From positions 167,189 to 228,324 of the forward strand of contig NW_003113471.1 in the NCBI RefSeq assembly GCF_000003605.2: a stretch of DNA of 61,136 nucleotides. The letters run 5' to 3'. Each line of letters begins with the position of its first letter. The stretch's first letter is position 1. This document shows, piece by piece, positions 22,390 to 32,467 of this stretch. A program made the translations under genes and the position numbers. The DNA is from Saccoglossus kowalevskii (Eukaryota > Hemichordata > Enteropneusta > Harrimaniidae). The notes under the pieces are model-generated. The model searched no databases. It saw only the letters and a program-made list of their open reading frames with translations, and was not told the origin of the DNA.

Positions 22390-22479
22390 CTTATCAACTC
22401 TGTCTATGACTTCTGCTGACAGAAATGCATCAACTGAATTTTTATGATTATTTTCTAATGCACAATAAAGTGGGGTCTT
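22390..22479 (-). CDS. Ankyrin-repeat exon 6 (fifth ankyrin unit)
   Basis: Reads KTPLYCALENNHKNSVDAFL then SAEVIDRVDK, ending at a GTAATG donor. The best acceptor is GCTCAAG before 22479, giving 90 bases (30 codons), three codons shorter than the other units but still phase 0. The usual G-A/G-x-N segment is replaced by SAEV, making this the most diverged unit of the set. It may be a weakened repeat or a capping repeat. Confidence 0.72.
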
Positions 22480-22490
22480 CTTGAGCAAAA

Positions 22491-24699
22491 ACAAATAATA
22501 ATTGTGTTAAATGACATGAATGTGGTATAAATTGTGAAATGTCTAAACTATTATCTGTACAATATGCTTTGAAAAAAATATACAACATCATGCCCTTTCT
22601 AATGTACACATGTTATCTCGTTCTGTATGACTGTTGATGCCAGTCCCAAACCTGGTAAGTCAAGTGATTTTTGAAAATATACATAGAGAGAAAAAAAAAA
22701 TGCCCTGCCTGATGTATATATACCCTTGTTGACTGTCTGTATGGACACACTTGCTTGTCTCTGACCCGACCAAGTGAATGTCAGGTGTATACATAGAGAG
22801 AAAAAATATCATCATGCCCTATCTGAAATACCCATGTTGACTGACTGAACTAACCCCAAATTTAAACTATGGTAGTTTATATGGTTGTTGCCAATGATAA
22901 TAAAATGTGTTATCTTAGTACAATATATACCAAGTATCAAAGTAATTAGTAGTTTTCAAGCAACAGAAACAAAAATATTTGCCAAAATTAGAAAATTGAA
23001 AATACTGACATGAAAATGCAAAATCTGACAGAGGACCACTCAGGGCATATACATACCAAGTATCAACACAATTGAGCTGGTAGTTTTCAAGAAGTTAGAA
23101 ATAGCACTTTTTTACCAAAAATTACAAAAACATTCATCAAAATTAGAGAACTGAAGTTATACATAGCACATCTGTATGAGAGTTATAGATATATCTCACA
23201 AAATATTGCGATATATCTACATCACCACATATCAATACAATATTTAGTCATACTTCACAGAAGATTGTGAGTTATGTTAAATGAACAACAAATTTATTCC
23301 AAAAAAATTATATTTGAAGAAAAGTACATTTATATAGAAAGTACATTTTCTTTTTCAAAATCATTATTTCTACTCATGTTCTTTAGTATACCGTGTTTTT
23401 TTGTACCTAGACGACGCAGTTGTCATAATAAAAAAATGAGTATTGGTGAACAAAATAAAGACAGAAACAGACTTGCTTTAAATCTGATTGAGAGTCTGCT
23501 CTATTTTGCTAACCATGGCATGCAAACTCTATTATAACAGTGGCCTTTAAATAGAATATACTGTAATCAGCACCATCAACACAATAAGCAAATATGAGAC
23601 AATAATGGATACATGGGCAACTAACTATGGTGATAGGCAACTTGTTGATTAAAAACCTTTTATCAGGAGACGTTGCCTGACTCACCTTTGCCATTATCTC
23701 AACTCATGTCTATTGAATTGTGTTTATACTATGATAAACCACGCCCACAAAGAAAAGACAAATCAATTGAGGGTTCCGAATTGATAACGTTCGCGCGTGC
23801 ATCGTTTGTGCCCTTGCGCATGTTGCGTGATCTGGGGTCAACAAACCGAAAGGTAGGACAGATTTTGAATGTTCCGAATTTTTCTAATCGCAGTGCACCG
23901 AACATCACAGTTTCCAACTCGCAACTTAAAAAATCACCTGAAATAAAACTGCCATCATCTTTCAACTAACTCGTACCAGCCTCTGAAATTTTGCACACTA
24001 TTCTGTCTAAGCAAGAATAACGAGCATGCAAATTATCTTTGGCTATAGCGTAATATTTTCACATTTTTTATGGGTAGTTGAAATACTATGTCACGGTCAT
24101 ATTTACTGTGTGAAACACACACGTTCCATCTCAATTCCAGTCCATTTTCTATGAAAAATCATCTTTTTCAACTGGAAATCAACTGTTTCTCAGCTGTCTT
24201 AAATAGTTCTTCTCGCTGCCTTCGTTTGTTCCCACCAACACTCACTCCGATATCTTTAAAAACTGTTTAAAATATGACGCTGACTTCTTCCGGGTTGCAT
24301 GTCTACAAGTGCTATTTTTACATTTTATATTTTTGTTCTACCCTTGCCCGTTGCTTGGTTGGTTACGCACGCGCAAATAGAATTAAATCGCGTCTGACGG
24401 TAATTCGGGATTTGACAAACCCAGCCCAACTTCGGCTACATCAATAGGAGCGCCCCCCCTTACCGAATTTCTGGCTCCGCCAGTGTAAACATGTTTTCTT
24501 TATATTTTTGAACAGCACTGAGCATGCATTTCGCCCAATACAGGTCTGGTTTCCATACACATTTTGATAGCGAGGTATCATTTTCGACAACTTTGCCCAG
24601 TATAAGGTATGAGTTAAGACATGTTCTTATTTAGACTGACTATCGTCATTTTTGACAATTTTGTTTAACCACTGAGACAAGTAATGCTTTTATTATTTA
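22491..24699. other. Intronic sequence of the ankyrin gene with short tandem units
   Basis: 22570-22850 holds three diverged units of about 105 bases sharing TATACATAGAGAGAAAAAA, ATGCCCT-CTGA and TGTTGACTG. 22915-23160 holds two diverged units sharing ATACCAAGTATCAA and TAGTTTTCAAG. No exon was recognised. The remainder to 24699 is unassigned; 23740-24480 has more CpG and may be old transposon sequence. Confidence 0.4.
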
Positions 24700-24724
24700 T
24701 AAGTCCTACAATTTAAATCCAAAA
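24700..24724 (+). repeat. Direct terminal repeat of the Ngaro-like element (left)
   Basis: Identical to 27017-27041 in the same orientation. Could be one arm of a Ngaro split direct repeat or a long target duplication. Confidence 0.75.
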
Positions 24725-25249
24725 TTAATGCTAAGTAAAGACACAGACGCAAGGTATTGGGTGAAGTGCGGGGCAAGTAAATACCACAAGCGGACATTGT
24801 GGCGCAGTCCGACCTCATGATGGAACTTGTTTCTTTGAGTAGCATCATGAGATGGAAGGCGTAGCATGAGCGGTACCTGTCGTAAAGTTGTTCCACAAGC
24901 GGGCATCATGGCAATGAACACCATGGCGAGAGACGATTGAGGCTCGACTCAGGTCATGGTAGTGGTCACGTCATACCCGAGTAGATCAAGCATGCTCTGC
25001 ATGGCAATTCCCCCAAATTAAAGTGGAGGGTGCCTGGACCCTGTGACTGATGAAATGGTACATAAACCGGAAAAGGCAAAACGATAGAATAAGAAATGAC
25101 TAGATGCTTGGATCAAGACGCCGACTAGATCAAGTTAAAATGTAGACAATTAGGTTGTGGAAAAATTTCGAAAGATATCAATTAAGTACTTTATGGGCAA
25201 ACATGCCCTGTACTCTGCAAGTAAACGAGTTTGATAATGCTTGATGATA

Positions 25250-25531
25250 TTAGGGTTTGTGTTGCGTTTCCAGTAGCGCTGGTATTGAATGAAGAATGCT
25301 GGTAGATGTCTGCACGTAAACCTGGTAGGCATTGGTACGCCATCTGCCAAGGGTTTTAATCAGCCAGTCTGGGACGTTGGCGGCGGCTGCTGTGGTGCCT
25401 GCACCGGATCTGGAGCTGTGCGAGGAGTAGCTGCCTGCATCGCAGATGCCTATATTGGTTGTTTTGTAGGCTAATTTCTCTAAAGCAAGGTGTGTGACAA
25501 ATAGGATGGTGTCGCTAGTTGTAACTGGCAT
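25250..25531 (-). pseudogene. Ngaro-like tyrosine recombinase, C-terminal part
   Basis: The minus-strand frame contains GSYSSHSSRSGAGTTAAAA (H-x-x-R box), then a VPDWLIKTLGRWRTNAYQ block and VYVQTSTS. The His, the Arg and the trailing Tyr-containing AY-VYV segment match the active-site half of DIRS/Ngaro recombinases. The N-terminal half, with the first catalytic Arg, is absent: the frame starts a few dozen residues upstream of the box and the RNase H begins immediately before it. The active-site segment itself is open with no stop. Confidence 0.8.
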
Positions 25532-25559
25532 GGGAGGTAGTTGGTAAGTTAAGCAGAAG

Positions 25560-25805
25560 TCCAGGTACCTGGTCTGTCATACCTGATATGTTCTCCTTGT
25601 GGATGCAGCTGTGATGTTGATGCGTAGATGATGCGTCTGTGTACAGGTTCATAGCTGGTGTCGGCATATATTTTGGTTGGATAAAGGATGCAGTACCATT
25701 CCAGGTGGGAAGGAATTTATCCCACCATGCAACATCCAGTCGAAAGGCGTTGATGAGGGTGATTCTACCATTGATGTGATGGGTTGTAGTGCTCAGCGCT
25801 ATCAT
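25560..25805 (-). pseudogene. Ngaro-like RNase H, N-terminal part
   Basis: Reads HHINGRITLINAFRLDVAWW, then a DKFLPTWNGTASFI block and MNLYTDASS, the RNase H opening with its first catalytic Asp (TDAS). The rest of the RNase H (the usual LE-L-A-v-lal and DN motifs) is missing; the sequence degenerates within about 30 codons and joins the recombinase fragment. Confidence 0.72.
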
Positions 25806-25859
25806 GCATCTTAGGAAGATTCTTCCTGCTGGTATGCATTTGCAGGCAAAACATAAGGT

Positions 25860-26780
25860 GCTGATGAGGGATATTAGCTCTCGTTTAGTGCATTTGGTTC
25901 ACTGGATCCATAACGGAAGTACTTTGTAGAGATGGTTCAGTTTGTCTTTCAGGAGACAAATGAGCATTGGGTTGTGTCGAGTTCAACACCGAGGGAGGTG
26001 AGGACAGGAAATGGACCTTCAATTTTTTGTCTGCAATTGGTACTCCAAGCAGGTTTGTAGCATTGTTCACATGATGTTGTGGCAGGAGGATGTGTTGTGT
26101 GGACTAGCTGTGAAAAAGTTTTCAAGGTAGTGAATTAGGTCTTCGGTATTTGCGCGCTGTTCATTCTATGGCTTCAGCTATACGGTTAAACAGATATGGT
26201 GCTGACCGTAAGCCAAATGGAAGTACCAAATCAAAAAAATAGTGGCCTTTCCACTTATAACCAAGCAGGTGCCAGTCGTCTGGCAGGGCATAACCAAAAT
26301 GCGTGTTTGATGTCAATCTTGGCCATTAGTGTGTTTGAACCGTATTTTGTTGCTATAGCAATGGTATCGTCAATACGTGCATATGTGAGGGAGTATTGTT
26401 TTTTGTGAATGTGATCGTTGACGCGCTGTTTGATGTTGGTTGTGAGAGGTCTAAGATTAGCCTAACTATTCTATTCTTTTTGGTGCGGACGCCAACTGAG
26501 TTTGTGACAAAGTTTTTTAGTGGTGGTGATGGGAATGGTCCTATGGTCTGTCCAATTTTGATTTTTTTCTGGATTGCCTTGCTGACAGCTTCAGGGTTTT
26601 GTAGTGCAGTCTTTGCGTTGGATGTGATTCGTGTGTAATGGTACCAGAAAAAATTGATATATCGTGCATGATGGAAGCAACGAATGGTTTGTCTGGATGG
26701 TTATGGTGTTCTTTTGCAAATTCTTTTAGTCGAAGTGGTGTTGATGGATGGATTGAGTTGATGCTAGGCGGTATGGTCAT
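25860..26780 (-). pseudogene. Ngaro-like reverse transcriptase with mutated catalytic box
   Basis: Minus-strand frames show TPLRLKEFAKEHHNHPDKPF (N-terminal block), a RKNRIVRLILDLS-like segment, SLTYARIDD, MAKIDIKHAFWLCP and LPFGLRSAPYLFNRIAEA (about 26224-26172). The expected Tyr-Leu-Asp-Asp reads HYLENFFTA (Tyr-Leu-Glu-Asn at 26129-26118), so both metal-binding Asp are lost. VNNATNLLGVPIADKKL and a shifted LGVELDT-like block follow. Several frameshifts are present. Confidence 0.78.
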
Positions 26781-27016
26781 TTGGTCGAAAGGGGTGTGGC
26801 GTGCTGTTGGTTTGTTTTCCTCTGTTCGGAAAGGGCTATGCTGGCGTAGCTGAGGGCTTGTTGTTGTGATGAATCATTGGGTGGTCTTGGCTATTACAGA
26901 TGCTGCATAGGTGAGCACGGTTGTGGTTACAATGTGACTGGCATATTCCATGATTAAAGTCTTATATTATAGTGAGATTGTAATTGTTACTGCTGTGATG
27001 TGGAACTACAATGTTG

Positions 27017-27041
27017 TAAGTCCTACAATTTAAATCCAAAA
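27017..27041 (+). repeat. Direct terminal repeat of the Ngaro-like element (right)
   Basis: Identical to 24700-24724; see that entry. Confidence 0.75.
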
Positions 27042-28400
27042 ACATTCTCCCCATACTACCATTTATGGGCGCACTTCACCAGTATGCAAAATTGGAGAAC
27101 AAATGTGCGAGGCACAGGTCTCACACTGACATGCATGATGACGTCAAACAAAATCTATTTTTTGACTAAATAGAACAAATGTTGGTTCACTGGAAATTCA
27201 CAAAATTAAATGTTAATTTCATGAAATCTTAAAAACCATGTTAAAATAAACAAATGAAGAAATTACTTCACCAAACTGAGCAAAATGAAAATTGACTCTT
27301 CTAGAAAAATATCAACACATTTTCTCCCATACCCGATGAAGTTGTCGTTGAACATAATCTTGTACTTGTACACTAATCAGTAACGCAAAACAAAATATGA
27401 ATACATAATTTGACGAACATGACGAGTGGAAACAAATACTAATTGATGAGACACTAGCCATTTAACAATGAAGTACTAGGTGGAAGACGAGATCTAACTA
27501 ATTACAACTATAAATTGACAACTAAATGGTTGGTTGAATAAAGAATGAAATTAAATGAAGGGAATAACGTATAGTTACAAAATTTAATTTCCTACTTTTT
27601 GTAGCATATAATTATCACATTGTTTAAAAAAATGTTGTATAATTATGTGGATTTACCCGTGCACCCCTCGGAAAAGAGAGCTAATGAAAATTTTAGTTCA
27701 CTATGTGACAAATTGGGAGCATATTCATTGACATTTACAATGAAGAAACAGATATGGTCACAAACAATATTTATTACAATAATAATTACGAGGTTACGAG
27801 GTTAATTTACGAGGTTAAAAATATTGGAGTCTGTTGGAAAACAGTCAAAGTCAACATCCTTTGACCTAATGGGTCAGGTCTGTTATTAACCAATCAACAT
27901 GCCAATTAAAGTGAATTATCAATGTCACAGTACGATCTGTTGGCATTTATTTCGGCGAATAAACGGCATGAATTTTTTTTTCAAAGACTGGTAACTAGCA
28001 ATTTTGATAGGTAAACTGAAATGGCGTGAAATATTTACCGCATTTCACTTTCATTAACATTGTCGTAGCGTATTTTACACATGATTACCATGGTCTATGT
28101 TTTTATGTTCGGTATTCATTTCACTCAAGCTTTTTTTAGGAATAGCCAGTACTAAGAAATAGATTAGCAAGGAAATTCCAGTGTGAACATGTGTTAGGCA
28201 TACTCGTTCTTCAAATGAAATACATCCAATAGACCTTAGATGTAAATACTTTATTTTTGCTATTTTCATTGAAGGAATGATTCAATGAAAATGAAAATAA
28301 ATTCCAGCAAATATACCTTTCCCCCTATATTTTCCATTAAACTCAGTAATCAAACAAGCCATGCATGGCACTATCCCCGTTAGTTATCGAATTTAAGATA
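27042..28400. other. Intronic AT-rich sequence
   Basis: No exon or recognised repeat; lies in the intron between ankyrin exons 5 and 6. Confidence 0.45.
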
Positions 28401-28940
28401 TATAGTTTTGTTTATAGTAATATATTTAGCTGGAATATAACCATGTCAGGAATATGATTATGATGATTGTTAAACATTAAAATGATTGACATTTGTATCT
28501 GATTGACAAACAAGTACTTGTTCATATTTAAAACAAAATCAGCCATTTTGAATACATGTATATCTATAACATGATGTATAATGAATATGTAGATTTGAAC
28601 ATAATCAGTCAAAGCATGTCAGAGATATATGGCTCTAGAAGCCCATTTATTATAACAAAATGGCCGCCAGTCAGTCATTTTGAATTTTATCTAACAAACA
28701 AAATGATTTGCATCAAGGTCCCATAATGTCCAATGTATATACCAATCAAAATCCATCTTTAAACAGCCGAGAAATGCTTGATTTCGATGATTTTTCAGTA
28801 CAAAAATGGCCATCTTGAATCAGATCGTGAAACAAATTGATGTGCATATGTATAATATCATGTATGATGTATGTCTGAAGTTTGATTGTGATTGGTCCAT
28901 GCATTTCTAAGATATAGGTCGGGACGCACGCACACACGGA
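28401..28940. repeat. Dispersed repeat with about 130-bp degenerate units
   Basis: Three to four diverged units share AAAATGGCC-CCA / CCATTTTGAA and ATAATnTnATGTATnAnG strings, ending in a CGGGACGCACGCACACACGG tract. An inverted related copy lies at about 58500-58990 (for example GAAATGCTTGATTT and ATCTTGAATCAGATC-TGAAA). Confidence 0.55.
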
Positions 28941-29880
28941 CGCACTGAGGTCAAAACATAGGTTCCCGTTTTCGGACTGCGTTCTTGTGTACTGTAATTT
29001 TGAAACAAATATTGTGTGAAAAACATTTTAAAATGTACATGGCAGCTATTAAGACCCTCCAGAGAGGCAAATAAAGCATGTGCTGCATTGAAGTTGTGAC
29101 CGACAAGTGAAACTCTTTTACGGCATTTATGGTTAAGGTTTCAGTTGCCAACATTGTGAAATTTTACACCGTAAAAGTATCGCACTTCCTTAGCATATTG
29201 GAAACATTTTATTCTCCAAGGCAAAATCGGTGGGCATAGGGGCAGTTGATTTTAATGCTTGTCATAACAACCTCTACAGTCATTAATTCAGATATCTTTT
29301 ATGACCCAGAACCAACACATTTCTGTGTATGTAGCTACAGTGTTGTCCATTATTGTAATGATGTTGGACCTTGCTCTAATACAACTAATGTTGGAAAACT
29401 CCCCACTATGATGCTGCCTGAAATATGACATTTCTTAGGAAAATCTTTTAATTTTTTTCCTGAGATACATTTTGAACTTTGCTAGATATTTTTCTCAATT
29501 TAATTCCAAAACTCATTCGAATTACATTGGAGATGCACTTCTTGTAGAGCACATTTCATTGACGTGTATGCGCTTAGCTATGGTGTAATTCACTACAGCT
29601 ACCGGGTAGTGGTCATTTTGTACCCCCACCTACACGCTCTCAGACAGCGACTGTTGGAAAACAACCTACAATGGCACTGCCTCAAGTATGGAATATTTCT
29701 TGCAAAAATATTTGTATTTACTTCTATTTGATGAATATTATTGGCAATTTTCTTCCATGGATAATTTTTTAATCGTAGATACTACTTTTTTTTTAATTCC
29801 CCAAACAATTTTTATATGAAGTTACAAAATAGATTTTCTTCCCCAACAAATCTGTTACATGCATGTGGGTTGATATACTA
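28941..29880. other. Intronic sequence with a duplicated block
   Basis: A block containing GTTGGAAAAC-CCC/TAC-ATG and TGCCT-AA-TATG occurs at about 29390-29440 and again at about 29650-29700, suggesting a diverged tandem duplication of about 260 bases. No exon seen. Confidence 0.35.
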
Positions 29881-29904
29881 CACTGGTACCAGCAACATAC
29901 TCAC

Positions 29905-30003
29905 TATATCGACAGCATTCACATTGGCACCTTTACATAATAACAATTGAACTATAGGTGTGTGTCCATTCCATGCAGCCTCATGTAATGGAGTGTCCTG
30001 GTC
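29905..30003 (-). CDS. Ankyrin-repeat exon 5 (fourth ankyrin unit)
   Basis: TTTCCAG acceptor before 30003, GTGAGT donor after 29905, 99 bases, phase 0-0. Reads DQDTPLHEAAWNGHTPIVQL then LLCKGANVNAVDI: canonical TPLH, helix 2 LLL-type core and the GANVN turn. It is very similar to exon 4 (both have AAWNGHT), which suggests unit duplication. Ankyrin units are protein-binding helix-turn-helix modules without catalytic activity. Confidence 0.92.
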
Positions 30004-30189
30004 CTGGAAAGGAAATAATAACATTACATTAATCAGTATAATGTAATCGCGTTATGTTGTTCACCTCCTTTAATGACTCATAAAAAGCAAAACAAAAACA
30101 AAGAAAAATAACAAAACTAACAAGCAAATTAAAGTAGAAAAAAATAATGAAAAATAAATTTGGCTGTTTTTCTTATTTGAGTTGGTGAA

Positions 30190-31790
30190 TATTTGGTTTA
30201 CTAGTGCATGTACGTGACCTATCTTGAGGTAGCTGACTTTATTTTCAGTTTTTCTTCTTTTGCTTTGCTATTGGTATTATTGTTTTCTCGTCTTTATTAT
30301 TTAAAACATATTTTAGTTTTTCTTTATTTTCTGCTAAGTATGGGGGTGATAACTGCTGATAAAGTTTTTTTCTTTCTCCTGCGTAAAGATCACATGTTAA
30401 CAAAAATATGTTCTTCGTCCTCTATGGTGTTCTTCTTGCAAAATAGACACTTTCTGTCAGGTACGTATATCTGTGTTGTTATATCTCTCAGTCTCTATTT
30501 GTAGTCTGTGAACGGTAATCTTTAATTTTGTCATTGATGACCTGTGAAGGGTATTTTTGTCTACGTGTAAGTAGTTTTCAAAGCCAAAGTCTGTATTCAG
30601 TTCTCTGTAAGTGCGCAATTTATTTTTTTGATTTCCCCGTTGTTATTGTCTAAAAAAAAATTTCAAATTTGTTCTGATATTACTTCATCTATAATTACAC
30701 TGTTCACGTTTTGCATTTTTCTTGATGTCACAAATGATCTAGATCTTTGAGGATAAGTTCAGAAACCCAGTAGTAGGTGCCAGAGTTGTCTAGTTCTAAG
30801 CCGAGACATTTTCAGACATTTTGTTTATTCTAGACCAGCATCTTATCATCTGTTTTATACATGCTGTAATTAATTGGTAGCCGTGGTTNNNNNNNNNNNN
30901 NNNNNNNNNNNNNNNNNNNNNNNNNNNNNNNNNNNNNNNNNNNNNNNNNNNNNNNNNNNNNNNNNNNNNNNNNNNNNNNNNNNNNNNNNNNNNNNNNNNN
31001 NNNNNNNNNNNNNNNNNNNNNNNNNNNNNNNNNNNNNNNNNNNNNNNNNNNNNNNNNNNNNNNNNNNNNNNNNNNNNNNNNNNNNNNNNNNNNNNNNNNN
31101 NNNNNNNNNNNNNNNNNNNNNNNNNNNNNNNNNNNNNNNNNNNNNNNNNNNNNNNNNNNNNNNNNNNNNNNNNNNNNNNNNNNNNNCACGGCTAAATCTA
31201 ATTCTTTGAGTAGGTATTTGCAATGTTTCATGTGTAATTGTTCTATTAGTGACATGATATTTATATACAGCTTTTGATGTTTAATTATAATATCTGACCA
31301 GATTTCTGCACAGTATACAAATATAGGTATTATTATGCTATCAAACATTTTAAGGTGTTTTTGTACTGGTATATATGTATCTGAGAATAATAACTAGTTT
31401 CATTTTCATAGCTATAATTTTAAGATCTTCTTGCGCCAAGTCAAATTTACAATTTGTTTTCAATTTAATTCTAAGATAAGTGTAGGTTGACACTGTTTCT
31501 AATTCTACATCATCTATGTGAAAATTTTATTTTTTAATGTGTTTTCCGCTTTTGTTGGATACCATGGTTTTTGATTTATTTACATCAATGCTTATTTAAT
31601 TTCCAGTAAATTTGAAGACTCTTTAGTGCTTTCTGCAAACCTGAATTGCTCTCTGATAGTAGAATTAAGTCATCTGCATATAATAAACGTGGCAGTGTAT
31701 TCCTGCCATAAGCCCTGTTCTCACAAGAAACAAATACGTACAATCCATGCTTTATCGTTGAAACCATAATAAACCATAGACTTGTTTTGA
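30190..31790 (-). mobile_element. LINE (non-LTR) fragment, decayed, interrupted by assembly gap
   Basis: On the minus strand, RLLYADDLILLSESNSGL (YADD at 31680-31669) is the RT catalytic box. MFDSIIIPIFVYCAEIW (31348 frame) is the region after the RT that relatives show as LFD-li-P-i-YG-EIW. CLFCKKNTIEDEEHIFVN (about 30460-30395) is the C-terminal Cys/His motif. The order and spacing fit the 3' half of a LINE. It is truncated at the 5' end, has stops, and contains the N run. It lies between ankyrin exons 4 and 5 on the gene strand. It resembles the element at 52205-54165 in layout. Confidence 0.75.
30889..31186. other. Assembly gap (298 N)
   Basis: Run of N inside the LINE fragment. Any open frame crossing it is an artefact. 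Confidence 0.99.
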
Positions 31791-32270
31791 TGTTGATAAT
31801 TTCTATATATTTATTGATCTATGTGATTTACAGTGAAGTTAATGTACATAATGATTCTCTGTCAGGAAGATTATAATTCAGTTCATGTTTTATAACAGCA
31901 ATTTGTAAATCATAGGACAAAAAAGACTGTCTGTAGCAATGAGTGTATGGGGGTATGACAGTGTCACCTGCAAAGTTTTAGGCTGAGTTGATGTGGCGCA
32001 CATGCCTGGATCACTATTAATGTTTAATTAATGTGTACAAAATGATTCCTTGACAGGGAAATTATAATTCAGTTTCTGCCGTATGGCAGTAGTTTGTAAA
32101 TCATAGGACACAAAAAAAATCCAGGTTTGTTGGGCCATTTTTACATCCATATGTATGTACATACACATGGATGTGAAAGCAATTATTGTATGGGGGTATG
32201 ACAGTGTCACATGCAAAGTTCCAGGCTGAGGTAATGTGGTACACATGCCTGCACATTGTTTATCAACATT
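31791..32270. repeat. Diverged tandem duplication with an inserted short palindrome
   Basis: About 31835-32015 and 32030-32265 share ATTATAATTCAGTT, TTTGTAAATCATAGGACA, GTATGGGGGTATGACAGTGT and GCACATGCCTG-like blocks. The second copy alone contains a hairpin with arms CATCCATATGTATG / CATACACATGGATG around 32146-32176. Confidence 0.6.
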
Positions 32271-32368
32271 AAACCGCTAAAATTTGTTATGTTATCATAA
32301 TTTACTGGTGACCTTTGACATTGCTCTCACAACAAACGTACATTCATTCAACACCACGGTATACTCAC

Positions 32369-32467
32369 TTTGTCGACAGCCGTGATATCAACACCATGTT
32401 TTAATAACAAATCTGCAACAGATGTATGTCCATTCCATGCAGCCAAATGTAAGGGAGTATTCAGATT
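32369..32467 (-). CDS. Ankyrin-repeat exon 4 (third ankyrin unit)
   Basis: TTTTCCAG acceptor before 32467, GTGAGT donor after 32369, 99 bases, phase 0-0. Reads [20 protein letters not shown] then [13 protein letters not shown], a textbook 33-residue ankyrin unit. No stop and conserved core residues (T-P-L-H, A-A, G-H-T, LL, G) argue for a functional exon. Confidence 0.93.

Larger units (their letters stand above)
24700..27041 (-). mobile_element. Ngaro/DIRS-like tyrosine-recombinase retrotransposon, internally deleted
   Basis: The interval is bounded by a perfect 25-base direct repeat (TAAGTCCTACAATTTAAATC plus CAAAA) at 24700-24724 and 27017-27041. On the minus strand it encodes RT, RNase H and tyrosine recombinase fragments in that order. 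Direct rather than inverted terminal repeats, and the type of RT and recombinase, fit Ngaro-like elements. RNase H and recombinase C-terminal parts are almost fused, implying loss of around 1 kb. It lies in the intron between ankyrin exons 5 and 6, on the same strand as the gene. Confidence 0.78.

Noticed and set aside
30830-31348. Open frames of 111-172 codons crossing the N run
   Set aside because: Length is produced by undefined bases; only the short real part (FVYCAEIW region) is meaningful, and it belongs to the LINE.
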